A DNA stretch of 28,539 bases, taken from the IMG/VR virus record IMGVR_UViG_3300024239_000153, positions 1-28,539 of that record. The stretch is one strand, 5' to 3'. The position numbers and the translations under genes are program-made. The first letter of the stretch is position 1. Every line of letters starts with the position of its first letter. Shown piece by piece: positions 8,250-15,218 of the stretch. The notes under the pieces were generated by a model. It made no database searches. It was not told the DNA's origin and saw only the letters and a program-made list of their open reading frames with translations. The DNA comes from a virus.

Positions 8250-8660
8250 TTAAACGCTCCACTTCGCCAGCTCGATTGCGCGGCGCCTTGTTTCGCGGTG
8301 AGCCACGCCGTAACCAGACAGTCTGGCCTCAAACTGATCGATTTCGGCTTGAGCGCGCTCAATCGCCGCAATGTAGTATTGCTCGACCCAAGAGTGGTCC
8401 ATCAGCGTTCGGCCTTGGGCTGTGCCCAGATCAAGCAGCTGTTCGGGATGGCTTGGGCTGACAACGACGCACTCGACCCTTACTCCACGGTCAGCGCAAA
8501 GCGCCTTCACATGCCTAGCCTCCTGATGGCTTGAAAAGCAGATGCGATCTCCGTCCTTAACGCTTTCAATAAGTGACGTTGTCCTGCCGGTGCGGCGTGC
8601 CGATTGCGCGTACATCATGGTGGCGGCTCGTATTGCAGCTCCAATCCCAAAGTGGTCCAT
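8250..8660 (-). CDS. Conserved phage protein of unknown function
   Basis: 136 residues beginning MDHFGIGAAIRAATMMY. Proteins with this start and with 'SARRTGRTTSLIESVKDGDRICF' are familiar from pseudomonad-type prophages, but no function has been assigned that I know of. The ARRTGRTTSL stretch resembles a P-loop but lacks the Lys of GKT/S, so ATP binding is doubtful. The second half is a helical segment (WVEQYYIAAIERAQAEIDQFEARL). AGGAG precedes the ATG by 7 bases. It lies between the accessory genes and the putative attP, with its own promoter, and could be expressed in the lysogen. Confidence 0.7.
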   Translation of the reverse strand: MDHFGIGAAIRAATMMYAQSARRTGRTTSLIESVKDGDRICFSSHQEARHVKALCADRGVRVECVVVSPSHPEQLLDLGTAQGRTLMDHSWVEQYYIAAIERAQAEIDQFEARLSGYGVAHRETRRRAIELAKWSV

Positions 8661-8708
8661 AGTCGTTCTCCTGCTGGTTAATTGACCGGTACTCGGCGTC
8701 CCGGCTTG

Positions 8709-8792
8709 TGAATACTGCTGTGGCCCATTCAGTCAAATCAGGCGGTTAACTCGGCGTGCGAATTCACAGCGCACCACTCCAGACCGCCTGAT
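8709..8792 (-). promoter_or_regulatory. Promoter with nested inverted repeat upstream
   Basis: For the gene at 8250-8660: -35 TTGACT (8736-8731), 16-base spacer, -10 TATTCA (8714-8709). Directly upstream are nested arms: ATCAGGCGGT (8737-8746) with ACCGCCTGAT (8783-8792), enclosing GTGCG (8756-8760) with CGCAC (8770-8774). ACTCGGCGT occurs twice as a direct repeat (8691-8699 and 8749-8757). The layout suggests an operator or a cruciform-forming site beside the promoter. Confidence 0.5.
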
Positions 8793-8807
8793 CTCTGCCC
8801 TCTGGAT

Positions 8808-9071
8808 CGGATTCAAAATCCGCCGTGGCAGCCTGCCGCAACACCCAAAAACCTGTCTAAAACAAGGGCGGCCAACTACGGCAAAACATAGGGTTAGGCA
8901 GGGCAAGCAGGGCGAACCATTTTAGACAGGCCGGGATCTGAACCGTGCCCGCTCAGCCACTTACAGCCGCTATGGCACTACTGCTGCATCATCGGTGTGT
9001 GAGACTCTAGGTTAAGTAAATCAGTCACTTGCTATGCTTCTGTCTAATGCTGTCTAGGGGCTGTCTAAAAC
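8808..9071. other. Candidate attP region
   Basis: The dyad CGGAT-TCAAA-ATCCG (8808-8822) looks like the anticodon arm of a tRNA-Leu(CAA), a common integration target, though only four stem pairs fit a 7-base loop. Between it and the integrase stop are repeats of CTGTCTAA: an 11-base perfect inverted pair CCTGTCTAAAA (8852-8862) and TTTTAGACAGG (8920-8930), then direct copies at 9040, 9050 and 9061 that run into the 3' end of int. Such arrays are expected for integrase arm sites. The core assignment is tentative; the arm repeats are directly visible. Confidence 0.5.
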
Positions 9072-10023
9072 TCGGCGGCTCTGCGATCGTTGTTTCGCGC
9101 TGGCGGATGTACCGCTCAGTCATGCGTGGATCGCTGTGGCCACCCAGGGCCACGGCGTTTTTGCCCTGGCGCTTGGCATCTGTCAGGGCCTTGGCCCGAA
9201 GGTCATGCAGAGTAGCATCTTGGATGCCGGCAGCCGATACGGCGCGGTTCCACATGTCGCGCACCGTGCTGTAAGCGTAGGGGGTGCTGCTTCTGGCAGT
9301 CGAGAACAGGTAAACGCTGGTCGCCTTTCTCGGCAGGGCCTTGGCCCGCTGGATCGCGTCGTTTAGATCGGGTGATGTGCTGACCAGCAGCCGCTGCTTG
9401 GTCTTCTGCTGCCGGAACTGGATCCCGTCCGTGGTGATGTCATCCAGCCGGATCCGCAGAACATCCATGATCCGCTGGCCGGTGAGGTAAGCCACATCGA
9501 TAACCGCCAGCAGGCTATCACCAGCTGCAGCTCGGATGGCCGTGAACTCTGCGTCGTTAAGGTACCGCGACCGCTTGGCCTCGGCGTGACGCTTGATGCC
9601 CACACAGGGGTTGCTGTCCACCTCCTGCCACTCGACGGCCAGGGCAAACACCATGCGCAGATAGCTCAGCAGCCGGTTGCCCATGTTCGGCCGGTCGGCG
9701 TAGTGGGTCTTGATGGCCGCCACATCCCGCGGCAGCACCTGGCGCGGCGAGAACTCCAGCAGGATGGAAGCCAGAGCCCGGCGCGCCTGGTCGTACTGTT
9801 TCCGGGTGTTTTCGGCAACGTCCTTGATGATGTGCGGGTGCGCGCGCTCAATCAGGTCGACCATGCCGCCGCCGCGTGGCGCGGCCAGCTTGGCGTAAAC
9901 CTGCAGCGCATCACCAAGGTCTGACGCCAGCCGTGTCCACTTACCTGCCTTCACGTACCAATAGGCGCCATGCTTCAGGTAGACGCACGGCGGGAGGTTC
10001 CTGTCCCGCTTTCTCGGTCTCAT
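9025..10023 (-). CDS. int: Phage integrase (tyrosine recombinase)
   Basis: 332 residues; catalyses integration and, with an excisionase, excision of the prophage. N-terminal arm-binding segment with 'PPCVYLKHGAYWYVKAGKW' (about 11-29), a core-binding SAM-like domain (about 55-140) and a catalytic domain with R184 (TGQRIMDVL), K207/K209, H273-x-x-R276 (HDLRAKAL), H296 (LGGHSDP) and nucleophile Y305 (MTERYIRQ). All catalytic residues are present and the length is normal. It is the last gene of the leftward early operon, overlaps the DUF4224 gene by four bases, and its C-terminal codons contain the TGTCTAA repeats of the attP region. Confidence 0.95.
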   Translation of the reverse strand: MRPRKRDRNLPPCVYLKHGAYWYVKAGKWTRLASDLGDALQVYAKLAAPRGGGMVDLIERAHPHIIKDVAENTRKQYDQARRALASILLEFSPRQVLPRDVAAIKTHYADRPNMGNRLLSYLRMVFALAVEWQEVDSNPCVGIKRHAEAKRSRYLNDAEFTAIRAAAGDSLLAVIDVAYLTGQRIMDVLRIRLDDITTDGIQFRQQKTKQRLLVSTSPDLNDAIQRAKALPRKATSVYLFSTARSSTPYAYSTVRDMWNRAVSAAGIQDATLHDLRAKALTDAKRQGKNAVALGGHSDPRMTERYIRQRETTIAEPPSFRQPLDSIRQKHSK

Positions 10024-10250
10024 GCCAGTCTCAGCCTCGGTGACCCGTTATGATGGTTGCCGCTGCCACCCAGTTTTGCAACGGCGACGGTGCGCAGCAC
10101 GGTTGGCTTGCCCTTGCCGTTCATCTCGAACGGCCAGCCGTGGGTGATGAGCCAGCGCCGCTGATCACAGCCGCGCTTGTACCCGGTCAGCCCATACAGC
10201 TCCTGCTCTGACAGGAACATGCCGGTATCGATGTTCAGGGCTGCCCCCAT
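10020..10250 (-). CDS. DUF4224 protein, probable excisionase/recombination directionality factor
   Basis: 76 residues. 'FLSEQELYGLTGYKRGCDQRRWLITHGWPFEMNGKGKPTVLR' (about 12-53) is the DUF4224 pattern, a winged-helix-like small domain usually encoded directly before phage integrases, where it is believed to act as an excisionase-like factor. The ATG at 10250 is preferred over an upstream GTG (10262) because GGAGG (10260-10256) stands five bases in front of it. It overlaps int by four bases (ATGA), implying coupled translation. The excision role is inferred from family context. Confidence 0.8.
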   Translation of the reverse strand: MGAALNIDTGMFLSEQELYGLTGYKRGCDQRRWLITHGWPFEMNGKGKPTVLRTVAVAKLGGSGNHHNGSPRLRLA

Positions 10251-10251
10251 C

Positions 10252-10524
10252 TCAACCTCCACGCTTGCGCAGCACCCGGGTTAGATGCGGGTGCGTTTTG
10301 ATTGCTGAGCAGATCGCCACCGGGCCAGCGGCGATGTAGGCCCACCACGGGGCCGAGAACCAGGCATCTGCCGGCAGCTTGCCCACGGCGGCAGCGAGGT
10401 AGTAGCCGCTACAGCCAAGGGCAACAGAGGTAACCGCTGCGCCCAGGTAGTTGCCGTCGCGGACGTTGAGCGACTGGACGCCGAGCAGATAGACCGTCAC
10501 GAACTGGGCGAGGAAGATGGCCAT
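10252..10524 (-). CDS. Small membrane protein
   Basis: 90 residues beginning MAIFLAQFVTVYLLGVQ. Three hydrophobic stretches can be seen (about 2-18, 26-47 and 56-75), the last ending before a basic tail (THPHLTRVLRKRGG), so it is probably an inner-membrane protein. No family function is recognised. Start ATG 10524 overlaps the stop of the upstream gene (TGATG), and its stop lies two bases before the DUF4224 ATG, placing it firmly in the leftward operon. An immunity or exclusion role would be a guess. Confidence 0.7.
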   Translation of the reverse strand: MAIFLAQFVTVYLLGVQSLNVRDGNYLGAAVTSVALGCSGYYLAAAVGKLPADAWFSAPWWAYIAAGPVAICSAIKTHPHLTRVLRKRGG

Positions 10525-10907
10525 CACTCATCCCCGCGAATCAGGCGAAACGCCGCGCGAAGCACCTCATTATTGGCCGCACTCAGCTTTCTCCTCGATA
10601 CCTTCTGACTTATGGCCATATCCCAGATTTCTTCACACTTTTGAAGTGCCGCCCGCAACGCCTCCAGCGCCTCGCGGTTGACCGGAACCGTGGCAGGCTC
10701 TGGCGCGGCTTTTAACGACTCGCCATCAGGCAAAATCAGGAGGCCATACGGGTCGCTTCCAACGTCGCTGGCGTGACGCCGCTCACCCGTCCATGGGTTG
10801 AATAACCAAGCCATGACGCCGTGCCACTCACGCCACTGGGCGGCGTGGCTCGGGTATGGTCTTTCTTCGCCAGTCGCCGGGTCGAAGCGCATCAGTTTGT
10901 CGCTCAT
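10524..10907 (-). CDS. Hypothetical protein with shared C-terminal module
   Basis: 127 residues from ATG 10907 (MSDKLMRFDPATGEERPYP), which overlaps the upstream stop (ATGA); the longer frame is only read-through. The N-terminal 60 residues have 'HAAQWREWHGVMAWLFNPWTGERR', a phrase typical of small phage proteins that describe no known function. The C-terminal half starts with EPATVPVNREALEALRAAL, nearly identical to a segment of the protein at 11296-11613, and continues as an alpha-helical domain. The two genes share 51 of 54 bases there, indicating domain exchange or duplication. Confidence 0.7.
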   Translation of the reverse strand: MSDKLMRFDPATGEERPYPSHAAQWREWHGVMAWLFNPWTGERRHASDVGSDPYGLLILPDGESLKAAPEPATVPVNREALEALRAALQKCEEIWDMAISQKVSRRKLSAANNEVLRAAFRLIRGDE

Positions 10908-11454
10908 TCCACACCCCCCACCAGCAGTTTGTGCGCCGACTCCGCAGCCCGCCGCAGCACCGCGATGTACTCGGCCGTGGGCCGGGCATCTTTCCACAGC
11001 GGCGTGTGCCAGCGCTGGATTACCGCGTCAGCTGCAGCAGTAATTGCGCGCAGCTCGTTAACCACATCGGCCAGCTGCCGGTCTGTGACCATTTTCGTGG
11101 CGTCACGAACATGGTTTGAACTGTCGAGTATTTCTCGGTTGTTGGCCTGCTCAAGCTCGGCAATGCGGGACTGCGAGGCAATGACGGCGGCCTGCAGCTC
11201 CTCGATGAGGTCAGCTGCCTTTTCCCGGTTCGGCAGGGATGATCCCTGCTTGCGAGTGCGAAGCCATTTGATGATCTGAGTTGGGCTTGATTTCATCACT
11301 CACCCCCTGCCAACAGGCGGCAGGCGGCCTCGATGATGCCAGCCCTGGCCACGGCATACTCTGTGCGCGACATTGGCGCTCGGAGCTTTGACATCGCAGA
11401 CCGCAACGCCTCCAGCGCCTCGCGGTTGACCGCCACCGTTGCAGGCTCTGGCGC
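10653..11454 (-). repeat. Direct 54-base repeat between two operon genes
   Basis: Bases 10653-10706 and 11401-11454 agree at 51 of 54 positions, 748 bases apart and in the same orientation and frame. They encode the PEPAT-V-VNREALEALR module. Such close DNA identity inside otherwise unrelated proteins points to recent duplication or recombination. Confidence 0.9.
10904..11296 (-). CDS. Hypothetical coiled-coil protein
   Basis: 130 residues from ATG 11296, which overlaps the upstream stop (TGATG); the in-frame GTG at 11299 is less likely. Residues about 1-20 contain a basic stretch (IIKWLRTRKQG); about 25-55 form a coiled coil (AADLIEELQAAVIASQSRIAELEQA); the rest is helical. Unknown function; the heptad pattern suggests oligomerisation. 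It is one of four small helical proteins in a row (10524-11927), each coupled to the next by overlapping stop and start codons. Confidence 0.7.
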   Translation of the reverse strand: MKSSPTQIIKWLRTRKQGSSLPNREKAADLIEELQAAVIASQSRIAELEQANNREILDSSNHVRDATKMVTDRQLADVVNELRAITAAADAVIQRWHTPLWKDARPTAEYIAVLRRAAESAHKLLVGGVE

Positions 11455-11613
11455 AGTTTGCGAGTCAATAGCGCGCCTTGCGATTGCGCCGCCATCAATC
11501 GCCAGCTCCTGCATAAGCGCCAACATCGCCTTGGTGTCTCCGCGCAGTGAGGTGCGCTGCATTTGCTGGGCCTTTGCCTCGTAGTATCCCAGCGCGTCGA
11601 TTACTCGGCTCAT
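11296..11613 (-). CDS. Hypothetical protein with shared C-terminal module
   Basis: 105 residues, MSRVIDALGYYEAKAQQMQ at the start. Helical throughout. Residues about 53-74 (APEPATVAVNREALEALRSAM) repeat the module found in the gene at 10524-10907 and are followed by a helical C-terminus ending LLAGGE. GGAG stands before the ATG and the start overlaps the upstream stop (ATGA). No function can be given. Confidence 0.7.
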   Translation of the reverse strand: MSRVIDALGYYEAKAQQMQRTSLRGDTKAMLALMQELAIDGGAIARRAIDSQTAPEPATVAVNREALEALRSAMSKLRAPMSRTEYAVARAGIIEAACRLLAGGE

Positions 11614-11927
11614 AACTCCACCCCCATTCCGGCCTGCTCAGCATCCCGCAGGATCTTGATTAACGCGCGAGCCTTCACCAGCTCCAGCGGGGTGCAACCG
11701 CAATCCATGTTGCGGCCAACCCAGCCCACTAGGGATTCAACCTTTTCTGCGGTGTCAGCAAGCATCTCCACCGCCCGCCGCCCGATAGCGGCTTGCTTCT
11801 CCAACTCCTCCAGCCGATCTGCAGCCTCGGCAATCGCCGCGTTAGCCACGCCGTCACCGCTCTGGATGTCGCGGGCCAGAACGCGCATGGCGGCGACAAG
11901 GGTTTCAGTTGATGATTTGCGGCTCAT
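11610..11927 (-). CDS. Hypothetical helical protein
   Basis: 105 residues (MSRKSSTETLVAAMRVLARDI). The middle 'AIAEAADRLEELEKQAAIGRRAVEML' is a likely coiled coil; 'MDCGCTPLELVKARALIKILRDAE' forms the C-terminal helical part with a CxC motif. The first residues (LVAAMRVLARDIQSGDGVANAAIAEAADRLEEL) follow a pattern common in small phage proteins of unknown role. The ATG overlaps the upstream stop (ATGA). Confidence 0.7.
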   Translation of the reverse strand: MSRKSSTETLVAAMRVLARDIQSGDGVANAAIAEAADRLEELEKQAAIGRRAVEMLADTAEKVESLVGWVGRNMDCGCTPLELVKARALIKILRDAEQAGMGVEL

Positions 11928-12526
11928 GCCGCCTCCCGCTTGCTATCAGTAACCCGCTCAAACTCGATGACCCATACCCATGGGTTGTCGGCCCAGCTGC
12001 CGTAGATGCGATCCCAGAGCTCAGCAAACTCGTCGAATCCAGACAGCCCGCCAGTAACGTCATCGTCCCAGCCCTCGCACCCCTCAGCCCACGCATCTTG
12101 CTCGCTAATGCCCTGCACACGCTCAACGCGCACGGCGGTGACGCGCAGCAGAATGCGGCTGGCCCAGCGCGGCATGTGGATTGACGGGCGCCATTTGATG
12201 GCGGAGGCTGGTGGGATATTCTCGTATCCGCGACTGTCGCTAATTACATGGCTCGGGTAATTGGCGCGATAAAGCATCAGCTCTGGCGCGTTTCCGCCAG
12301 CCTCTGAAAACGTCTCCCGCACCCACAGCAGATCGCCCGGCTGGCCATGTGGGCATGCGTGCTCCCCGCTGCACCAGAAGTGGAAAATCCCGGCCGCAAC
12401 CTCAAGCGGAGCGCGATCTGACTGAATAAAATCTGACTTCACCGGCCGCCGCGTCTGCGTCTTCTGGCCTGACAAGATGGCGCGCACCATGTCGCCATTG
12501 AAAATGATCGGGATCTCGCGGCTCAC
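11924..12526 (-). CDS. ASCH/PUA-like phage protein
   Basis: 200 residues. The opening 'IPIIFNGDMVRAILSGQKTQTRRPVK' and the later 'GDLLWVRETF', 'WRPSIHMPRWASRILLRVTAVRVERVQGISEQDAWAEG' and 'FAELWDRIYGSWADNPWVWVIEFERV' are the signature of the common phage family with an ASCH (PUA-like) fold. ASCH domains are thought to bind RNA or modified bases; the exact role here is unknown. The start is a GTG with AGGAGG in front, four bases inside the stop of the adjacent MT-A70 methyltransferase. Pairing of a modified-base-reading fold with an adenine methyltransferase is suggestive but unproven. Confidence 0.8.
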   Translation of the reverse strand: MSREIPIIFNGDMVRAILSGQKTQTRRPVKSDFIQSDRAPLEVAAGIFHFWCSGEHACPHGQPGDLLWVRETFSEAGGNAPELMLYRANYPSHVISDSRGYENIPPASAIKWRPSIHMPRWASRILLRVTAVRVERVQGISEQDAWAEGCEGWDDDVTGGLSGFDEFAELWDRIYGSWADNPWVWVIEFERVTDSKREAA

Positions 12527-13173
12527 GCTGCCTCCTGGTCGAACTTGGTTGATTCGTTGCCCCAGCTGTCCCAGCCGGGTGCGGATTGGCGGGCGAACAG
12601 CTCGATGCGCGGCACATCGCCGTAAAGCTGCTCGATGCGGTGCCTGGCCTCGTCGGGCTTGCGGGAGTGCTCACGCACTGGCGAGAAGATCAGCTGGCGC
12701 ACGCTCTTGGATTGGCGCTCAAGGCCACGACCGCGAACGGCGATCAGCACATCCTCGGTGTTGCCGCGGGTGTGGTGGCCGAGGCCCATCTTGGTGGCCG
12801 CGAACATCAGCTGCAGCAGGTCGGCTTCGTCCATGCCATGGATATCGGTTCCCGACTTCCGGCAGGACTTGCGGAGATTGTCCGCAAACCGTTTGTTCAT
12901 CTTCACCCAGGTGAATGCCTTCATGGTCCTGACCGTGAAGCCCCAGGCGGTGGCCAGCTGCAGCGCCTCTGCCGGCATTGCTGGCACATGCCACATCAGC
13001 AGCACGGAATCAGGCGCGGCGATTTGGCGGACTGGCAGGGCCATCAGTTGCGGCAGCGTCATCGTCTGGTACTTGCAGCCAGCGCCACGGTTGCCGTTGC
13101 GGTTCTGGTCTTTGAACTGCCAGCACGGATCCGCGTAGATAACCCCGTAGCCGCCGGGGATGGTGGGGATCAT
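12523..13173 (-). CDS. MT-A70 family adenine N6-methyltransferase
   Basis: 216 residues. Motif IV of the family appears as ADPCW (D15-W18; the usual form is DPPW), following 'YGVIYA'. The AdoMet-binding part is suggested by 'NTEDVLIAVRGRG' and the 'HSRKPDEARHRIEQL' end, both typical of phage MT-A70 proteins. It should transfer a methyl group to the N6 of adenine in DNA (phage members) or RNA. The likely purpose is protection of the phage genome from host restriction or regulation of phage genes. GGAGG precedes the ATG. It overlaps the ASCH gene and the HNH gene by four bases each. Confidence 0.88.
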   Translation of the reverse strand: MIPTIPGGYGVIYADPCWQFKDQNRNGNRGAGCKYQTMTLPQLMALPVRQIAAPDSVLLMWHVPAMPAEALQLATAWGFTVRTMKAFTWVKMNKRFADNLRKSCRKSGTDIHGMDEADLLQLMFAATKMGLGHHTRGNTEDVLIAVRGRGLERQSKSVRQLIFSPVREHSRKPDEARHRIEQLYGDVPRIELFARQSAPGWDSWGNESTKFDQEAA

Positions 13174-13970
13174 GCGCTCCTCCGCTTCATCACATCCTGC
13201 TTGCGCTTGCGGATGGCCCGGCTCAGCGATACGACATTGGCCATGGCAGGCTTTAGCTCGGCCGGCATCGCGTAGTAGCCGAGCTTTGAGCGGGCTGCGT
13301 GGTCCGCCCGGCTCACAAGTTCAAGGTTGCCGATGGTGCAGTTCAGGCGGTCGCCATCGATGAAGGTGACGACATGGCCAGCCGGGATCGGGCCGTGATG
13401 CTCTTGCCATACCAGGCGGTGAACTTCCTCCCAGTCTGCTGGCGGATAACCGGTGTCTGTTACCTTGCGCTGGCGGTACCCTTCATCGGTGATCCGCTCG
13501 CTGCCGATTGGTCGCCATGTGTGTGGCCGATTGCCAGGCTTAAAGCTTCCGCTGTTGGGCTTCATCAGGCCCTTGGTGCCTGCGTTGTGCGGCTTCTCGC
13601 CCTTCTTGAACTGCCCACTGCGGCCAGAGCTAATCCCATGGTTCTTGGCGTAGGCAACCAGCTGCTTGACGCCGAGGCTCAATCCGAACCGCTCATTCAT
13701 GTGGATGGCCAGTTCATTGCGTGGCCACACCTTGTAACCAGCCGCCAGATATTCGTGCTGTTCGGGCGTCAACAGGGTGCTGCGCCAGGCCATTGGCGAT
13801 GCACTGAGGGTGCCCCGATTCACCAGGGAATGGATGGCCGCGGCAGTCTTCGGCACGCCGAACGCGGCGGTGAATGCCTTCGCGGCCTCGGCATAGCCCA
13901 TCACCGGCTCGTCGTTCAGGCAGCTGCTGATGAAGTCCAGGTGGTGCTGCTGGTAGATGAAGCGCTTCAT
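13170..13970 (-). CDS. HNH endonuclease-like protein
   Basis: 266 residues from ATG 13970; a longer frame lacks support because the previous gene ends at 13972. The N-terminal 110 residues look like a DNA-binding part with helix-turn-helix-like segments (AAKAFTAAFGVPKTAAAIHSLVNRG and KNHGISSGRSGQFKKGEKPHN). Residues about 180-225, 'VHRLVWQEHHGPIPAGHVVTFIDGDRLNCTIGNLELVSRADH', match the HNH pattern in its phage variant in which the usual HH before DG is TF; H184 and H199, D205 and N215 remain. Probably a site-specific or homing endonuclease, or a free-standing intruder in the operon. Activity is uncertain because of the substituted residues. Confidence 0.8.
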   Translation of the reverse strand: MKRFIYQQHHLDFISSCLNDEPVMGYAEAAKAFTAAFGVPKTAAAIHSLVNRGTLSASPMAWRSTLLTPEQHEYLAAGYKVWPRNELAIHMNERFGLSLGVKQLVAYAKNHGISSGRSGQFKKGEKPHNAGTKGLMKPNSGSFKPGNRPHTWRPIGSERITDEGYRQRKVTDTGYPPADWEEVHRLVWQEHHGPIPAGHVVTFIDGDRLNCTIGNLELVSRADHAARSKLGYYAMPAELKPAMANVVSLSRAIRKRKQDVMKRRSA

Positions 13971-13971
13971 G

Positions 13972-14217
13972 TCAGGCCTCGTTGCCAAGCAGCATCTTGG
14001 TGGATGCGGTTTGCGCGGCCTTGCCGCCGCCCAGCTCAATCTGTGCATCCAGCACAAGTCGGGCGTTTTCCACCACGGTCTTGCCAACCAGGCTGATGGT
14101 GCGCGCCCGGTCCAGCTCTTCCTTCAGCTTCTCACCGGTGATCCCTTCATCGTTCAGTCGCTCGAGGGCGGCGAACAGGTGGTTGTTCAGGTCGGTCAGG
14201 GTGTTTTTCATGGTCAT
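13972..14217 (-). CDS. Hypothetical phage protein
   Basis: 81 residues (MTMKNTLTDLNNHLFAALERLND). Proteins of this type, with 'LFAALERLNDEGITGEKLKEELDRARTISLVGKTVVENARL', are common in early operons of lambdoid phages, but no function is known to me. It is helical and acidic. The ATG at 14217 overlaps the upstream stop (TAATG); a second in-frame ATG (14211) is possible. The gene ends one base before the HNH start. Confidence 0.75.
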   Translation of the reverse strand: MTMKNTLTDLNNHLFAALERLNDEGITGEKLKEELDRARTISLVGKTVVENARLVLDAQIELGGGKAAQTASTKMLLGNEA

Positions 14218-14429
14218 TACTCCGGTGAGATCGAAACAAGGAACCGATGGCCGTGAGCGGAATCGCCGTCAATCGCCTCAATGGCGAACTGGCGTCCGGC
14301 CGCGTATTTCTCTGCCGCCCTGGTAACCGAGGCCGCCGGGCTGTGAGTGCTTGATGCGGTCACTCTGCCCATGCGAGCCACATAGGCGCCGCAGGAGAGG
14401 CGGGCGGTGACGGTGTGTTGCTCGTTCAT
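14217..14429 (-). CDS. Hypothetical protein
   Basis: 70 residues (MNEQHTVTARLSCGAYVARM). No recognised family; alternation suggests a small beta/alpha protein (VTARLSCGAYVARMGRVTAS; FAIEAIDGDSAHGHRFLVSI). GAGGTGA stands four bases before its ATG and doubles as the end of the previous frame. It is coupled to the next gene by TAATG. Confidence 0.65.
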   Translation of the reverse strand: MNEQHTVTARLSCGAYVARMGRVTASSTHSPAASVTRAAEKYAAGRQFAIEAIDGDSAHGHRFLVSISPE

Positions 14430-14432
14430 GGT

Positions 14433-14642
14433 TCACCTCTGGTTATTTTTCGCATCTGGCAGCGCACCGTGGTGCGCTCTCGGATGCGCCCTGGTGCCCA
14501 GGGCCTCCGGCCGCTCTGTCGCCGCCGGCGCGGCTGCCGGCCATGTGACGCTCCCGCCTGACTTCGCCGTTATTGCCTCGGCCCGCGCTGGTCGGGGTGG
14601 ATTTGCCCCGGCTAACGAGCTGACGTGGGACAGCGCGCCCAT
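14433..14642 (-). CDS. Possible Ash/Icd-like small protein
   Basis: A frame of 69 codons from ATG 14642 ends at TGA 14435-14433, which forms part of the ribosome site of the next gene. The Ala/Pro/Arg-rich sequence (AKSGGSVTWPAAAPAATERPEALGTRAHPRAHHG) resembles the low-complexity C-terminal parts of Ash and Icd-like proteins of lambdoid prophages, which often have poor starts. The region also holds a perfect hairpin GCGCACC-GT-GGTGCGC (14462-14477). The start is uncertain and the gene could be longer, overlapping the gene upstream. An RNA rather than protein role is possible. Confidence 0.4.
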   Translation of the reverse strand: MGALSHVSSLAGANPPRPARAEAITAKSGGSVTWPAAAPAATERPEALGTRAHPRAHHGALPDAKNNQR

Positions 14643-14673
14643 TCCCCGGAACCGCCGGGGTTCGGTGCTTTGC

Positions 14674-14946
14674 TCAGGTGATGACGGTGGCCAGCCAGTA
14701 AAAGAACCGGTCTGCCTGGTCGGTGCAGGCCCAACCGGCCAGCAGCAGGCAGGCGAGGAAGCCGACGAGCGACAGCGCCTCACTCAACAGCGCATTGCGC
14801 TGGGCCAGCTGACGCTCGCGCTTGGCGGTGGCTGTTGATGCCGGCGCCGGCGGCTGGCTCCATACGAGCAGCAGCGCCTTGCGGTGGGCCTGCCGGTCCT
14901 TGATGGCCGCGATGTTTGATGGTTTGGCCTGGCGTACTGCGCTCAT
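14674..14946 (-). CDS. Small single-pass membrane protein
   Basis: 90 residues. The first 50 are basic and Gln/Ala-rich (IKDRQAHRKALLLVW; TATAKRERQLAQRNALL), followed by one transmembrane segment (about 56-73, ALSLVGFLACLLLAGWAC) and a short tail. The ATG overlaps the upstream stop (ATGA). No family is recognised; a membrane position with a basic cytoplasmic N-terminus is inferred. Confidence 0.65.
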   Translation of the reverse strand: MSAVRQAKPSNIAAIKDRQAHRKALLLVWSQPPAPASTATAKRERQLAQRNALLSEALSLVGFLACLLLAGWACTDQADRFFYWLATVIT

Positions 14947-15218
14947 GTGCGTGGCTCCCGGCTGATGGGGTTGCTGACGATCTCGTCGGCAATGGATGCC
15001 GCCGTGTCGGCGATATCGAATAAGCCGAGATTGGTGGCGATGGTGCTGATCAGCCCGGCGCGGGTCAGCTGCCAGCGGCGAGCGTCAGCAATGCGCAGGA
15101 AGGGATCAGGCTTCTGGTGCAGCTCGCACATCAGCGCGGCGCGGATGCGGCCTGTGTCGATGGTGGCCGCTGGCAAGTTGGCCACGGCGGTGGGCAGGGT
15201 GCGCGGGGCGGTGCTCAT
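14943..15218 (-). CDS. Hypothetical protein
   Basis: 91 residues (MSTAPRTLPTAVANLP). Includes 'MCELHQKPDPFLRIADARRWQLTRAGLISTIATNLGLFDIADTAASIADEI', helical with no recognised motif. The ATG overlaps the stop of the 55-residue gene upstream (ATGA). Second gene after the PL-like promoter. Confidence 0.65.
   Translation of the reverse strand: MSTAPRTLPTAVANLPAATIDTGRIRAALMCELHQKPDPFLRIADARRWQLTRAGLISTIATNLGLFDIADTAASIADEIVSNPISREPRT

Noticed and set aside
8790-8850. Possible tRNA gene (anticodon-arm-like GGATTCAAAATCC)
   Set aside because: No D-arm, T-arm or acceptor stem can be folded around it on either strand; kept only as possible attP core.
12586-13275. 229-codon plus-strand ORF opposite the MT-A70 gene
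   Set aside because: Shadow of the methyltransferase frame, no independent ribosome site or family match.
13299-14096. 265-codon plus-strand ORF opposite the HNH gene
   Set aside because: Shadow of a recognised HNH frame.
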